Part shown: positions 54,110 to 63,911 of the stretch, in pieces
Position numbering within the stretch: the first letter of the stretch is position 1
How the letters are laid out: each line of letters starts with the position of its first letter
The notes under the pieces: model-generated
Database searches by the model: none
The model's input: only the letters and a program-made list of their open reading frames with translations
Told to the model about the DNA's origin: nothing
Made by a program: the position numbers and the translations under genes
DNA from: Streptomyces triculaminicus
GTDB lineage: Bacteria > Actinomycetota > Actinomycetes > Streptomycetales > Streptomycetaceae
NCBI RefSeq assembly: GCF_017349075.1
Contig: NZ_JAFMOF010000001.1
Coordinates: 1,302,001-1,366,000 of the forward strand
Direction of reading: 5' to 3'
DNA length: 64,000 nt

Positions 54110-57100
54110 ATGAGGCCCATCGACCCCCGGCTGCTGAAGCACGCTTCCGCGACCCGCTTCTTCCTCGCCGCCTCCGTCGTCCTGGGCCTCGCGGGGGCCG
54201 GGCTGGTCGTCGCCCAGGCGATGCTGATCGCCGAGGTGGTGACCGGCTCCTTCCAGGACGGGCGCACGGCCGGTGACCTGGCCGTTCCGCTGGTACTGCT
54301 GGCCGCCGTCGCCCTGGGCCGGGCGGCGGTGTCCTGGCTGACCGAGCTGGCCGCGCACCGGGCGAGCGCGGCGGTCAAGTCCGCGCTGCGGACCCGGCTG
54401 CTGGAGCACGCGAGCCGGCTCGGACCGGGCCGGGCGGGCCGGAGCACCGGCGAGCTCACCGCCCTCGCCACCCGCGGAATCGACGCGCTGGACGACTACT
54501 TCGCCCGCTATCTGCCCCAGCTCGGTCTCGCGGCCGTGGTGCCCGTGGCCGTCCTGGCCCGGATCGTCACCGCCGACTGGCTCTCGGCCCTCGTCATCGT
54601 CCTCACGCTTCCCCTCATCCCCCTGTTCATGGCCCTCATCGGCTGGGCCACCCAGAGTCGGATGGACCGGCAGTGGCGGCTGCTGTCCCGGCTGTCCGGG
54701 CACTTCCTCGACGTCGTCGCCGGGCTGCCCACGCTCAAGGTCTTCGGCCGCGCCAAGGCGCAGGCCGAGTCGATCCGCGCGATCACCGCCGACTACCGGC
54801 GGGCGACGCTGCGGACGCTGCGGCTGGCCTTCCTGTCCTCCTTCGCGCTGGAACTGCTCTCGACGGTGTCGGTGGCGCTCGTCGCCGTCGGTATCGGCAT
54901 GCGGCTCGTGCACGGCGAACTCGACCTGGCCACCGGCCTGATGGTGCTTGTCCTGGCCCCCGAGGCGTATCTGCCGCTGCGTCAGGTCGGCGCGCAGTAC
55001 CACGCGGTGGCCGAGGGACTGGCGGCCGCGGACGAGGTCTTCGCGGTGCTGGAGACCACGCCCGCGCCGGCCGGCACCCTGTCGGCGCCGGACGCGCGCG
55101 GAGCGGCGCTGACGATCGACCGGCTCGTGGTGCGGCACGCGGGCCGCACCGAACCCTCCCTGGCCGAAACCTCGTTCGAGGTGGGGGCCGGGGAGACCGT
55201 GGCGGTGACGGGCGCCAGCGGAGCGGGCAAGTCCACGCTGCTGAACGTGCTGCTGGGCTTCGAACGGCCCGCGAGCGGGCGTGTGTTCCTGGGCGGTACG
55301 GACCTGGCATCGCTCTCCCCCGACAGCTGGCGGAACCAGGTGGCCTGGGTTCCGCAACGACCCCACCTCTTCGCCGGGACCGTCGCCGAGAACGTACGGC
55401 TGGCCCGGCCGGACGCGACGGACGCACAGGTGCGGGACGCACTGCGGGCGGCCGGCGCGCTCGAGTTCGTCTCCATGCTGCCGGAGGGCACTGACACCCG
55501 GCTCGGCGAGGACGGTGCGGGGCTCTCCGCCGGCCAGCGCCAGCGCCTGGCACTGGCCAGGGCCTTCCTGGCCGACCGGCCGGTGCTGCTGCTCGACGAG
55601 CCGACGGCGTCGCTGGACGGGGAGACCGAGGCCGCCGTGGTGGCGGCCGTACGGCGGCTGGCCGAGGGCCGCACGGTGATCCTGGTGGTGCACCGGCCGG
55701 CGCTGCTCGCCGTGGCCGACCGGACGGTGCGCCTGGGGCGCCGGCCCTTCGCGGCGGGGGGATCGCCCGTCCGGACGGCCGAGGGTCCGGCGGCGTACGG
55801 GGCACCGGTGGTGCCCGAGGCCGCGGACCGCGCCGAGGCCGCCGCGCCCGCTTCCCGGCCCGGCGCCGGGGCTCTCGCGCGCGTACGGGCCGCCGGGCGC
55901 CCCCTGCGGGGGCGGTTCGCCCTCGCCCTGCTGCTGGGCGCCCTGGCCCTAGGCAGTGCCGTCGCGCTCACGGCCACCTCCGGGTGGCTCATCTCGCGGG
56001 CCTCGCAGCAGCCTCCCGTGCTCTACCTGATGGTCGCCGTCACCGCGACGCGCGCCTTCGGCATCGGGCGTTCCGTCTTCCGCTACGCCGAGCGGCTGGT
56101 CTCGCACGACGCCGCGCTGCGGGTGCTGGCCGGGCTGCGGGTGTCCGTCTACCGGCGCCTCGAGCGGCTCGCCCCCGCGGGCCTGCGGGGTGCCATGCGC
56201 GGCGATCTGCTCTCGCGGCTGGTCGGGGACGTGGACGCGCTGCAGGACTACTTCCTGCGCTGGGCGCTGCCCGTCGGCTCGGCCGTGGTCGTCGGCACGG
56301 CCTCCGTGGTTTTCACGGCGTGGCTGCTGCCGGAGGCGGGCGCGGTGCTCGCCGCCGGGCTGCTGGTCGCCGGGCCGGTGGTGGCGGCCCTGTCGGGCGC
56401 GGTCGCCCGGCGTGCGGAGCGGACGTTGGCGGGCGTCCGGGGCGAACTCTCCTCGCACACCGTCGAATTGCTGACCGGTACGGCCGAACTGACCGTCGCC
56501 GGTGCGCTGCCCGCCCGGTGGGAGCGGCTGCGGCGGGTGGACGGCGAGCTCACCCGGATCGCCCGCCGCGGCTCCGCCGCCACCGCCCTCGGCTCGGGCC
56601 TGTCGGCGCTGGTCTGCGGGCTGACGGTGGCCGCCGCGGCGTGGGTGGGCGTACGGGCGGTGCACGACGGGCGGCTGAGTGGGGTGTGGCTGGCGGTGGT
56701 CGTGCTGGTGCCGCTGGCGGCGTTCGAGGCGGTGGCCGGGCTGCCGCTCGCGGTGCGCAGCCGCCACCTGGTGCGGCGCTCGGCGGAGCGGGTGCACGAG
56801 GTGCTGGACGCGCCCGTGCCCGTACGGGACGGCTCGGAGCCCGCGCCCGCGTCGCCGTTCCCGCTGCGGGTGGCGGGGCTGACGGCACGCCATCCGGGGC
56901 AGGCGGCGCCGGCCCTGGAAGGGTTCGCCCTGGAGCTGACGGCGGGGCGCCGGGTGGCCGTGGTGGGCCGGTCGGGGGCGGGCAAGACGACGCTCGCCCA
57001 GGTGCTGCTGCGCTTCCTGGACGCCGAGGAGGGCTCGTACACCCTGGGCGGGCGGCCCGCGGCGCGGATGGACGGCGACGGGGTGCGGCGCCTGGTGGGG

Positions 57101-57646
57101 TTGTGCGCGCAGGACGCGCACATCTTCGACAGCTCCCTGCGCGAGAACCTGCGCCTCGCGCGCCCCGGCGCGGGCGACGCCGACCTGCGGCGGGTGCTGG
57201 CGGCGGCCCGGCTGTTGGACTGGGTCGACGGGCTGCCCGAGGGCCTGGACACCATGGTCGGCGAGCACGGGGCCCGGCTGTCCGGCGGCCAGCGGCAGCG
57301 GCTGGCCCTGGCCCGGGCGCTGCTCGCGGACTTCCCCGTGCTGGTGCTGGACGAGCCCGCCGAGCACCTCGACCTCGCCACGGCCGACGCGCTGACCGCC
57401 GACCTGCTGGCGGCGACCGAGGGTCGTACGGCCGTACTGATCACCCACCGGCTGGCCGGGCTCGAGGCGGTCGACGAGGTGATCGTGCTGGACGCGGGCC
57501 GCGTGGTGCAGCGGGGGGCGTACGCGGAGCTGGCGCGGGAGAACGGGCCGTTCCGGCGGATGCTGGAGCGGGAGGCCGCCGACGACGCGTACTCCGCCGA
57601 GGACACCAGTCGAAAGGCGCTTTCCCTGGCAAATGGCACTTATTAG
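54110..57646 (+). CDS. cydDC: Fused CydD-CydC thiol ABC exporter
   Basis: 1178 residues. Two complete ABC half-transporters are joined: Walker A GASGAGKSTL (K374) with signature SAGQRQRLALARA, and Walker A GRSGAGKTTL (K959) with signature SGGQRQRLALARA; each follows about six membrane helices. CydDC exports cysteine and glutathione-type thiols needed for cytochrome bd assembly (known role in E. coli; in this mycothiol-using lineage the substrate is inferred). In E. coli the two are separate genes; actinomycetes often fuse them. Confidence 0.95.
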   Translation: MRPIDPRLLKHASATRFFLAASVVLGLAGAGLVVAQAMLIAEVVTGSFQDGRTAGDLAVPLVLLAAVALGRAAVSWLTELAAHRASAAVKSALRTRLLEHASRLGPGRAGRSTGELTALATRGIDALDDYFARYLPQLGLAAVVPVAVLARIVTADWLSALVIVLTLPLIPLFMALIGWATQSRMDRQWRLLSRLSGHFLDVVAGLPTLKVFGRAKAQAESIRAITADYRRATLRTLRLAFLSSFALELLSTVSVALVAVGIGMRLVHGELDLATGLMVLVLAPEAYLPLRQVGAQYHAVAEGLAAADEVFAVLETTPAPAGTLSAPDARGAALTIDRLVVRHAGRTEPSLAETSFEVGAGETVAVTGASGAGKSTLLNVLLGFERPASGRVFLGGTDLASLSPDSWRNQVAWVPQRPHLFAGTVAENVRLARPDATDAQVRDALRAAGALEFVSMLPEGTDTRLGEDGAGLSAGQRQRLALARAFLADRPVLLLDEPTASLDGETEAAVVAAVRRLAEGRTVILVVHRPALLAVADRTVRLGRRPFAAGGSPVRTAEGPAAYGAPVVPEAADRAEAAAPASRPGAGALARVRAAGRPLRGRFALALLLGALALGSAVALTATSGWLISRASQQPPVLYLMVAVTATRAFGIGRSVFRYAERLVSHDAALRVLAGLRVSVYRRLERLAPAGLRGAMRGDLLSRLVGDVDALQDYFLRWALPVGSAVVVGTASVVFTAWLLPEAGAVLAAGLLVAGPVVAALSGAVARRAERTLAGVRGELSSHTVELLTGTAELTVAGALPARWERLRRVDGELTRIARRGSAATALGSGLSALVCGLTVAAAAWVGVRAVHDGRLSGVWLAVVVLVPLAAFEAVAGLPLAVRSRHLVRRSAERVHEVLDAPVPVRDGSEPAPASPFPLRVAGLTARHPGQAAPALEGFALELTAGRRVAVVGRSGAGKTTLAQVLLRFLDAEEGSYTLGGRPAARMDGDGVRRLVGLCAQDAHIFDSSLRENLRLARPGAGDADLRRVLAAARLLDWVDGLPEGLDTMVGEHGARLSGGQRQRLALARALLADFPVLVLDEPAEHLDLATADALTADLLAATEGRTAVLITHRLAGLEAVDEVIVLDAGRVVQRGAYAELARENGPFRRMLEREAADDAYSAEDTSRKALSLANGTY

Positions 57647-57655
57647 GCTCGTGTC

Positions 57656-59305
57656 ATGGCAGCCACGGATCAGCCCTCAGCCCCGCGGGACACCCCCGGG
57701 GCGCCCGGAGGCGCCCAGGACTCGCTGGACGCCGCCACGGAGGCCACCCGCAGCCTCCAGGGCCTGTCCACCGAGCTGACCGGGCGGGTGCCGCAGCTGC
57801 TGGAGGCCATGCGCTCGGTCGGCACCGGACCGGAGCTGCACAGCACCCTCGACCGGATCGCCGAGACCGCCGCCGAGCTCGCCGACGCCCGGTACGCCGC
57901 CATCGGGGTCATCGACCCCTCCGGCCACGGGCTGTCGGACTTCATCACCTACGGGGTCGCGGCGGACCAGTACGAGGACATCGCCGACATCGCCGCCTTC
58001 CCCGACGGCCAGCACGCGCTGGGCGTACCGATCCGGGTCGGGGGCGAGATCTTCGGCAACCTCTATCTCACCGAGAAGCGCGGGGGCGGCGAGTTCAGCG
58101 TCGCGGACCTGCACATGGTGAAGATCCTGGCGACGGAGGCGGGCATCGCCATCGGCAACGCGCGCGTGCACGACGAGAGCCGCCAGCGCATGCGCTGGAT
58201 CGACGGCTCCGTGGCCGTCACCACCGCGCTGCTGTCGGGCAGCGACGCCGAGGACGCGCTCTCCGTGGTGGCCGAGCAGGCGCGACGGCTCGCCGACTCC
58301 GCCGCCGGCATCGTGCTGCTGCCGGACGGCGAGGGCGGCCTGGAGATGGTGGCCGTCTCCGCCGACGACCCCACCGGGCTCCTGGGGACGGTGATACCGC
58401 CGCACAGCCCGGTCGCCTCCCTGCTGCTCGCGGGCGAGCCGGTCTTCATCGACGACTCGGCCACCGACCCCCGCATGATCACCGAGGTCGCGCCCCGCTT
58501 CGGCCCGAGCATGCTCCTGCCGCTCAAGAGCGGCGACCGCGTGCTGGGCACCCTCGCCACGCCCCGCGCGCGCGGCGCCCGGAAGTACACCGCCACCGAA
58601 CGCACCCTGGCGGCGCAGTTCGCCGCCCAGGCCGCGCTGGCCCTCGTCCTGGCCGAGGCGCAGCGCGACCGGGAGCGGCTGGCCGTCTTCGAGGACCGCG
58701 ACCGCATCGCACGGGACCTGCACGACCTCGTCATCCAGCGGCTGTTCGCCACCGGGCTGCTGCTCGAGAGCGCCCAGCGCCGCGCGGTCGTACCGGAGGT
58801 CCGCACCAAGGTCGGGCAGGCCGTCGACGAGCTGGACGTGACCATCCAGGAGATCCGGACGGCCATCTTCGCCCTCCAGCAGGAGCCCACGGAGGCCCCC
58901 GCCGGGCTGCGCACGCGCGTCCTGCGCGAGCTGGGCACGGCGGCCGTGCCGCTCGGCTTCCAGCCCTCCGCGACGTTCGTCGGACCGGTCGACGCGAAGG
59001 TCGGCGAGCGGACGGGCAAGAACCTCATCGCCGCGCTGCGCGAGGCGCTCTCCAACGCCTTCCGGCACGCCCGCGCGTCCCGGATCGAGGTCGTGGTCGA
59101 CGCGACGGCCACGCTGCCGGACGGCCGGGAGGCGGTGCGGCTGACGGTCGCCGACGACGGGGTCGGCATCCCCGAGGGCGGCCGGCGCAGCGGGCTGCGC
59201 AACCTCGCCAAGCGGGCCGAGTCGCTGGGCGGGTCCAGCTCCTACGGGCCGGGTCTGGGCGAGGACGGGGGCGGCACGAAGGTGGTGTGGAAAGCGCCCC
59301 TGTGA
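57656..59305 (+). CDS. GAF-domain sensor histidine kinase, DevS-like
   Basis: 549 residues. Two GAF domains (about 53-165 and 180-340) precede a HisKA_3 region with H356 (RDLHDLVIQRLF) and an ATPase (LREALSNAFRHARAS; DDGVGIP). DevS/DosT-like layout of oxygen/redox sensors. In GAF1 the segment between FITYG and GVPIRVGGEIFGNLYLTEK is short, lacking the loop with the usual haem-pocket residues of DevS proteins, so haem binding is doubtful. TAGGCT (57644-57649), whose TAG is the cydDC stop, lies 6 bases before the ATG and suggests its own leaderless promoter in addition to cyd read-through. No response regulator gene is adjacent. Confidence 0.88.
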   Translation: MAATDQPSAPRDTPGAPGGAQDSLDAATEATRSLQGLSTELTGRVPQLLEAMRSVGTGPELHSTLDRIAETAAELADARYAAIGVIDPSGHGLSDFITYGVAADQYEDIADIAAFPDGQHALGVPIRVGGEIFGNLYLTEKRGGGEFSVADLHMVKILATEAGIAIGNARVHDESRQRMRWIDGSVAVTTALLSGSDAEDALSVVAEQARRLADSAAGIVLLPDGEGGLEMVAVSADDPTGLLGTVIPPHSPVASLLLAGEPVFIDDSATDPRMITEVAPRFGPSMLLPLKSGDRVLGTLATPRARGARKYTATERTLAAQFAAQAALALVLAEAQRDRERLAVFEDRDRIARDLHDLVIQRLFATGLLLESAQRRAVVPEVRTKVGQAVDELDVTIQEIRTAIFALQQEPTEAPAGLRTRVLRELGTAAVPLGFQPSATFVGPVDAKVGERTGKNLIAALREALSNAFRHARASRIEVVVDATATLPDGREAVRLTVADDGVGIPEGGRRSGLRNLAKRAESLGGSSSYGPGLGEDGGGTKVVWKAPL

Positions 59306-59453
59306 GGCCCGGCCCCGGGTCTGGCTCCGGACCCGGCCCCGGTGGGGCTCCGGGGCCGCCCGTGGGGCTCCGGTATGCCGTCCAGCCGTAAATATTCCGC
59401 CGAACGGTCCTGTGTGGGCGCGCTCGGGTGGCGCCCGGGTCAGGATCGCGAAC

Positions 59454-60308
59454 ATGCGATCTTCCTATCGTTCCGGTATGGCCCTGGGCGCCCTGTGGAT
59501 GGCGGCCGTCCTCCTGCCCGCCCCCGCCGGGCCCTTCGACGGCCTCGTGCCGGTCGCGGCCGCCGCCCCCGTCGGGCTGCCGGCCCCACGCGCGGGCGAG
59601 ACCGACCGGCGGGAGCGGCTGGCGCGGATACTGATCGCGGCGGACGCCCGGAGCCGCCGCCCGGCGGCCGGGGAGGAGAGCCCCGCCGACCCCGGCCCCT
59701 ACGGAGTCGTCGACGCCGACGTCGGCCGGACGCGCGGCGAGAAGGCCGGCCTCGAGGGGCGGCTGGCCAAGGCGCGCAGCGACCTGCACGGCATGGCGGA
59801 GGCGTCCATCCGCAGCGGCCACTGCACGCCCGTCGATCTCGACGGCCTGCAGGGCGAGACCGAGGGCGACCAGGGCTCCGCCGGCACGCCGGCGGTCTCC
59901 TCCGGCGGCTGGACGCGGCCGCTGCTGTCGTACGAGCTCACCGCCCGCTTCGGCAGCGCCGGCGGGCGCTGGAGCAACGGTCACACCGGACAGGACTTCG
60001 CCGTCCCCATCGGCACCCCCGTGCGGGCGGTCGGGGCCGGCACCGTGGCCTCGATCGGGTGCGGCGGCCCCTTCGGCATCAGCATGGTCCTCCGGCACGA
60101 CAGCGGCTGGTACTCGCAGTACGCCCACCTGTCGGCGCCCATCGTTCCGCAGGGGCGGCGGGTGCGCGCCGGCGAGTGGATCGGCCTGTCGGGGACCACC
60201 GGGAACTCCACCGGCCCCCACCTGCACCTCGAGATCCGGCGCACGGCGGAGTTCGGCTCGGCCGTCGACCCCGTGGGCTGGCTGCGCGCCCGGGGGGTCG
60301 ACCTCTAG
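59454..60308 (+). CDS. Secreted M23 metallopeptidase
   Basis: 284 residues from ATG 59454. A signal-like hydrophobic segment (MALGALWMAAVLLPAPAGPF) is followed by a helical region and the LytM zinc domain, with H177-x3-D181 (HTGQDF) and H256-L-H258. It probably cleaves peptide crosslinks of peptidoglycan outside the cell. CAGGAT lies 7 bases before the start without a ribosome site. Located after the cyd operon and its kinase; convergent with an HAD gene (gap 31 bp). Confidence 0.9.
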   Translation: MRSSYRSGMALGALWMAAVLLPAPAGPFDGLVPVAAAAPVGLPAPRAGETDRRERLARILIAADARSRRPAAGEESPADPGPYGVVDADVGRTRGEKAGLEGRLAKARSDLHGMAEASIRSGHCTPVDLDGLQGETEGDQGSAGTPAVSSGGWTRPLLSYELTARFGSAGGRWSNGHTGQDFAVPIGTPVRAVGAGTVASIGCGGPFGISMVLRHDSGWYSQYAHLSAPIVPQGRRVRAGEWIGLSGTTGNSTGPHLHLEIRRTAEFGSAVDPVGWLRARGVDL

Positions 60309-60339
60309 CGGCGGCCGGCGGTGGGCGGCGCCGGGGCGG

Positions 60340-61209
60340 CTACGGGCGGGGCAGGCCGTGCAGGATCTGCTCGATGACCAGCGCCACGCCGTCCTCGGTG
60401 TTGGCCGCGGTGCGGTACGTGGTCGCGGCCAGCACCTCGGGGTGGGCGTTGGCCATGGCGTACGAGGTACCCGCCCAGGCGAGCATCTCCAGGTCGTTGG
60501 GCATGTCGCCGAACGCCACGACCTCCTCGGACGCGATGCCGCGCCGCTCGCACCACAGGGCGAGGGTGCTGGCCTTGCTGACGCCCGGGCCGCTGATCTC
60601 CAGCAGCGCGGTCGGGCTGGAGCGGGTGAACGAGCCGTGCTCGCCGGCCGTCGTGCGGGCCCGCTCCAGGAACGCGTCCGGGGCGATGTCGGGGTGGAAG
60701 GCGAGCAGCTTGATGATGGGCGCCCCGGGGCCGTCGGCGCCGTCCAGCAGCTCCTCGGCGGAGGCGATCGGCGCGCCCGGCTCGGACCGGAAGGGCGGGT
60801 ACTCGGGCTCGTAGTGGATGCCCGAGGTCCGCTCGATGGCGAAGGAGGTGCCGGGAGCGGCGGCGCGCAGCGCCCGCACGATGGCGAGGGCGGCGGCCTC
60901 CGCCAGCGGGCGGACCTCGATGAACCGGCCCCCGTCGTGCAGGTCGGCCACGACGGCGCCGTTGGCGCAGATCGCCAGGCCGTGGCCGTGGACGTGGTCC
61001 CTGACCACGTCCATCCAGCGGGCCGGGCGGCCGGTGACGAAGAAGACCTCGATGCCGGCCTCCTCGGCGGCCGCGAGGGCCGCGACCGTACGGTCGGAGA
61101 CCGTCTGGTCGTCCCGCAGCAGGGTGCCGTCGAGGTCGGTGGCGATCAGCCGGGGAGTGGCGGCCGGCCGGCGGGTCGCCGGGGTCTCGGGCTCGGTAGC
61201 GGAAGTCAC
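60340..61209 (-). CDS. Cof-type HAD phosphatase
   Basis: 289 residues from GTG 61209; GAGAAT lies 6 bases upstream (possible leaderless). Motifs IATDLDGTLLRDD (I), FVTGRP (II) and VVAFGDMPNDLEML (IV) place it in the Cof/YbjI phosphatase group with a C2 cap. Substrates of this group are sugar phosphates or cofactors; not defined here. Divergent from the LLM gene. Confidence 0.9.
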   Translation of the reverse strand: MTSATEPETPATRRPAATPRLIATDLDGTLLRDDQTVSDRTVAALAAAEEAGIEVFFVTGRPARWMDVVRDHVHGHGLAICANGAVVADLHDGGRFIEVRPLAEAAALAIVRALRAAAPGTSFAIERTSGIHYEPEYPPFRSEPGAPIASAEELLDGADGPGAPIIKLLAFHPDIAPDAFLERARTTAGEHGSFTRSSPTALLEISGPGVSKASTLALWCERRGIASEEVVAFGDMPNDLEMLAWAGTSYAMANAHPEVLAATTYRTAANTEDGVALVIEQILHGLPRP

Positions 61210-61339
61210 GGCCCCATTCTCGTCCACCGGCGGGAGACCGGTGCACAAGCGTGCGACTCATGTGTGCTCTTGAGCCGGACGGCGCCCGTGGGACCGCCGG
61301 GTGCCGCGCCCGCCGGACCCACCGCCTAGGCTCGGGGGC

Positions 61340-62239
61340 ATGCGACTGAGCACCGTGATCCTTCCCGACCGCCGCTGGTCCGAGGGCGGCCGAGAGTCCT
61401 GGCAGCGCGCCGAGGAACTGGGCTTCCACACGGCATACACCTACGACCACCTGTCCTGGCGCACCTTCCGGGACGGCCCGTGGTTCGGCGCGATACCGAC
61501 CCTGACGGCGGCCGCCGGCGTCACCTCCCGGATGCGCCTGGGCACGCTGGTGACCTCCCCGAACTTCCGCCACCCCGTCACGCTCGCCAAGGAGCTCATC
61601 TCCCTGGACGACATCTCCGGCGGCCGCGTCACCGTGGGCATCGGCGCCGGCGGATCCGGCTTCGACGCCACGGCCCTGCTCAAGGACGGGCAGGACCCGT
61701 GGACGCCGCGGCAGCGCGCCGACCGCTTCGCCGAGTTCGTCCCGCTGCTGGACCGCCTGCTCACCGAGGACGTCGTCTCCTACGAGGGCGAGCACTACTC
61801 GGCACACGAGGTGCGCAACATCCCCGGCTGCGTGCAGCGCCCCCGGCTGCCCTTCGCGGTCGCCGCCACCGGCCTGCGCGGCATGCGGCTGGCCGCCCGC
61901 CACGGACAGGCCTGGGTGACCACCGGCGACCCGAAGCTCTACGAGGCGGGCACCCCGGAGCAGTCCCTGGAGGCCGTGCGCGGGCAGATCCAGCGCGTGG
62001 GCATGTTCTGCGCCGAGACGGGCCGGGACACCGCGGATCTGCACAAGGTGATGCTCACGGGCTTCACCCCGGACCGGCCGCTGGAGTCCTTCGACGCCTT
62101 CGTCGACTTCGCGGGCGCCCACGCGGAGGCGGGCATCGACGAGATCGTGGTGCACTGGCCGATCGCGGACTCGATGTTCGCCTCGGACGTCGCAGTCTTC
62201 GAGAAGATCGCCACGGAGGCGCTCGCGCAGCTGTCCTGA
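61340..62239 (+). CDS. LLM-class flavin-dependent oxidoreductase
   Basis: 299 residues from ATG 61340, with TAGGCT 7 bases upstream and no ribosome site. Luciferase-like TIM-barrel features: AEELGFHTAYTYDHLSW, MRLGTLVTSPNFRHPVTLAKELISLDDISGGR, VTVGIGAGGSGFDATALL. Uses FMN or F420 as cofactor; in actinomycetes many are F420-dependent. Substrate not known. Precedes htpX. Confidence 0.88.
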   Translation: MRLSTVILPDRRWSEGGRESWQRAEELGFHTAYTYDHLSWRTFRDGPWFGAIPTLTAAAGVTSRMRLGTLVTSPNFRHPVTLAKELISLDDISGGRVTVGIGAGGSGFDATALLKDGQDPWTPRQRADRFAEFVPLLDRLLTEDVVSYEGEHYSAHEVRNIPGCVQRPRLPFAVAATGLRGMRLAARHGQAWVTTGDPKLYEAGTPEQSLEAVRGQIQRVGMFCAETGRDTADLHKVMLTGFTPDRPLESFDAFVDFAGAHAEAGIDEIVVHWPIADSMFASDVAVFEKIATEALAQLS

Positions 62240-62330
62240 CCGCCGACGGCCCTGGTGCCGGCCGGCGAGGGAGAATCGGGAGAGGAACGCTTCTCCGCGG
62301 GCCGCCGCCCGCGGGCCCTGGAGGTGCGCC

Positions 62331-63233
62331 GTGCAGAGCACCCGATTCGTCCCCGACCGGGGGCTGACCACCCGCATGGCCGGCACGATGTTCCTCATCG
62401 GGCTGCTCTACGTGGTCTTCGTGGGCGTGCTGGTGGCCCTGCTGCGCGGGGCCTGGCCGCTGATCCTGCTCGTGGCGGGCGGGATGTTCGTCGCCCAGTT
62501 CTGGTTCGGCGACCGGATCGCCGCCTTCGCCATGGGCGCCCGCGAGGTCACCCCCGAGCAGGAGCCCGAACTGCACGGCGCCGTCGACCGGCTGTGCGCG
62601 CTCGCGGACATGCCCAAGCCCAGGGTGGCGGTCGCCGACAGCGACGTGCCCAACGCCTTCGCCACCGGGCGCGACCGGCGCAATGCCCTGGTGTGCGCGA
62701 CGACCGGACTGCTGCGCAGGCTGGAACCGGAGGAGCTCGAGGGCGTGCTCGCCCACGAGCTCTCCCACGTCGCCCACCGCGACGTCGCGGTCATGACCGT
62801 CGCGTCCTTCCTGGGCGTCCTCGCCGGCATCATGACGCGCGCCGGCCTGTGGGGCGGCCTGCGCCGCGTGGGCGACCGCGACAGCAACACCGCCGTGCTG
62901 GTGGTGCTGATCCCCCTGGTCAGCGCCCTGGTCTACGCCATCAGCTTCCTGCTCACCCGGATGCTCTCCCGCTACCGCGAGCTGTCCGCCGACCGGGCTG
63001 CCGCCCTGCTGACGGGCCGCCCCTCGGCCCTGGCCTCCGCACTCACCAAGATCAGCGGCGAGATGGCCCGGATCCCCACCCGCGACCTGCGCCAGGCCGA
63101 ACCGTTCAACGCCTTCTACTTCGCACCCGCCCTCTCCGGGGAGGGCCTGAACCGGCTGCTGTCCTCGCACCCCACCCTCGAACAGCGCCTCGACCAGCTG
63201 GGCAGGATCTCGGCCCGCCTCGGCCTCGCCTGA
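62331..63233 (+). CDS. htpX: HtpX-like M48 membrane zinc metalloprotease
   Basis: 300 residues from GTG 62331 (GGAGGTG upstream). H142-E143-L-S-H146 (AHELSHVAHRD) is the zinc motif, with N-terminal and central membrane helices (GTMFLIGLLYVVFVGVLVALL; TAVLVVLIPLVSALVYAI). HtpX degrades misfolded membrane proteins. It lies 57 bp before pspAB, which suggests joint action in membrane stress. Confidence 0.93.
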   Translation: MQSTRFVPDRGLTTRMAGTMFLIGLLYVVFVGVLVALLRGAWPLILLVAGGMFVAQFWFGDRIAAFAMGAREVTPEQEPELHGAVDRLCALADMPKPRVAVADSDVPNAFATGRDRRNALVCATTGLLRRLEPEELEGVLAHELSHVAHRDVAVMTVASFLGVLAGIMTRAGLWGGLRRVGDRDSNTAVLVVLIPLVSALVYAISFLLTRMLSRYRELSADRAAALLTGRPSALASALTKISGEMARIPTRDLRQAEPFNAFYFAPALSGEGLNRLLSSHPTLEQRLDQLGRISARLGLA

Positions 63234-63290
63234 GACACCGGGACGAAAGCCGGAAGGAAGCTGGAAGGAAGCCGGAAGGAGGGACCGACC

Positions 63291-63875
63291 GTGGGTTTCC
63301 TGGACGTCGTCCTCGGCCGCAGCAAGCCGGTCCGCCCCGACCTCGACCGGCTCTTCGCCCTGCCGTCCGCCGCCGTCACGCTGCGGGCGGGCGCGGGCTT
63401 CGCCCCCACCGGGGCGGGCTCGGTGTGCTTCGCCAGCGTGGAGGGCGGGGCGTTCGAGCGGATCCGCGAGGACGTACGGGCGCTGCTGGACGCCGACACC
63501 GGGCGGGGCGGGGTGCCGGTGGAGTTCGGCCGGGACTCCTACGGCTACACCTGGCTGCTCGCCCGGCAGCCCGCCGACGACACGGCCGCGCTGGTCAACG
63601 ACCTGCACGCGGTGAACACCCTGCTGGAGGAAGGGGGATTCGGGCCCCAGCTGCTCTGTTCGCTGGTGGGCTTCCGCGACGCCGCCGAACGCCCGCTCGC
63701 GCTCGTCTACCTCTACAAGCGCGGCACCTTCTATCCCTTCGCGCCCCTTCCGGGCGGCGCGGACCGGCGGGACAACGCCCTGGAGCTCCAGGTGAGGGCG
63801 CTGCTGGAGGGCGAGCTGCCGATCGAGCGCGACCTGAGCCGCTGGTTCCCCGTGTGGGGCGCGCCGGGGCTGTGA
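63291..63875 (+). CDS. pspAB: PspA-associated protein PspAB
   Basis: 194 residues from GTG 63291 (GGAAGGAGGG upstream, within a series of ggaag repeats). MGFLDVVLGRSKPVRPDLDRLFALPSA is typical of PspAB, a small cytosolic partner of PspA in actinobacteria; the rest is an alpha/beta fold with no catalytic motif. Its location beside htpX supports a role in envelope stress. No pspA is in the window. Confidence 0.85.
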   Translation: MGFLDVVLGRSKPVRPDLDRLFALPSAAVTLRAGAGFAPTGAGSVCFASVEGGAFERIREDVRALLDADTGRGGVPVEFGRDSYGYTWLLARQPADDTAALVNDLHAVNTLLEEGGFGPQLLCSLVGFRDAAERPLALVYLYKRGTFYPFAPLPGGADRRDNALELQVRALLEGELPIERDLSRWFPVWGAPGL

Positions 63876-63890
63876 GGCGGGCCCCAGGTG

Positions 63891-63911
63891 GCCGCCGCCC
63901 TCAGCGGCGGC
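63891..63911. terminator. Hairpin between pspAB and the right-end gene
   Basis: gccgccgc (63891-63898), 5-base loop, gcggcggc (63904-63911). It covers the stop of the minus-strand gene at 63901-63903 and lies between convergent genes. Confidence 0.55.

Noticed and set aside
51380..55693. A 1437-codon minus-strand ORF across cydA, cydB and the start of cydDC
   Set aside because: Antisense shadow of high-GC genes: Asp/Glu/Gly/Arg/Val-rich translation with no domain, no ribosome site, and strongly conserved proteins on the other strand.
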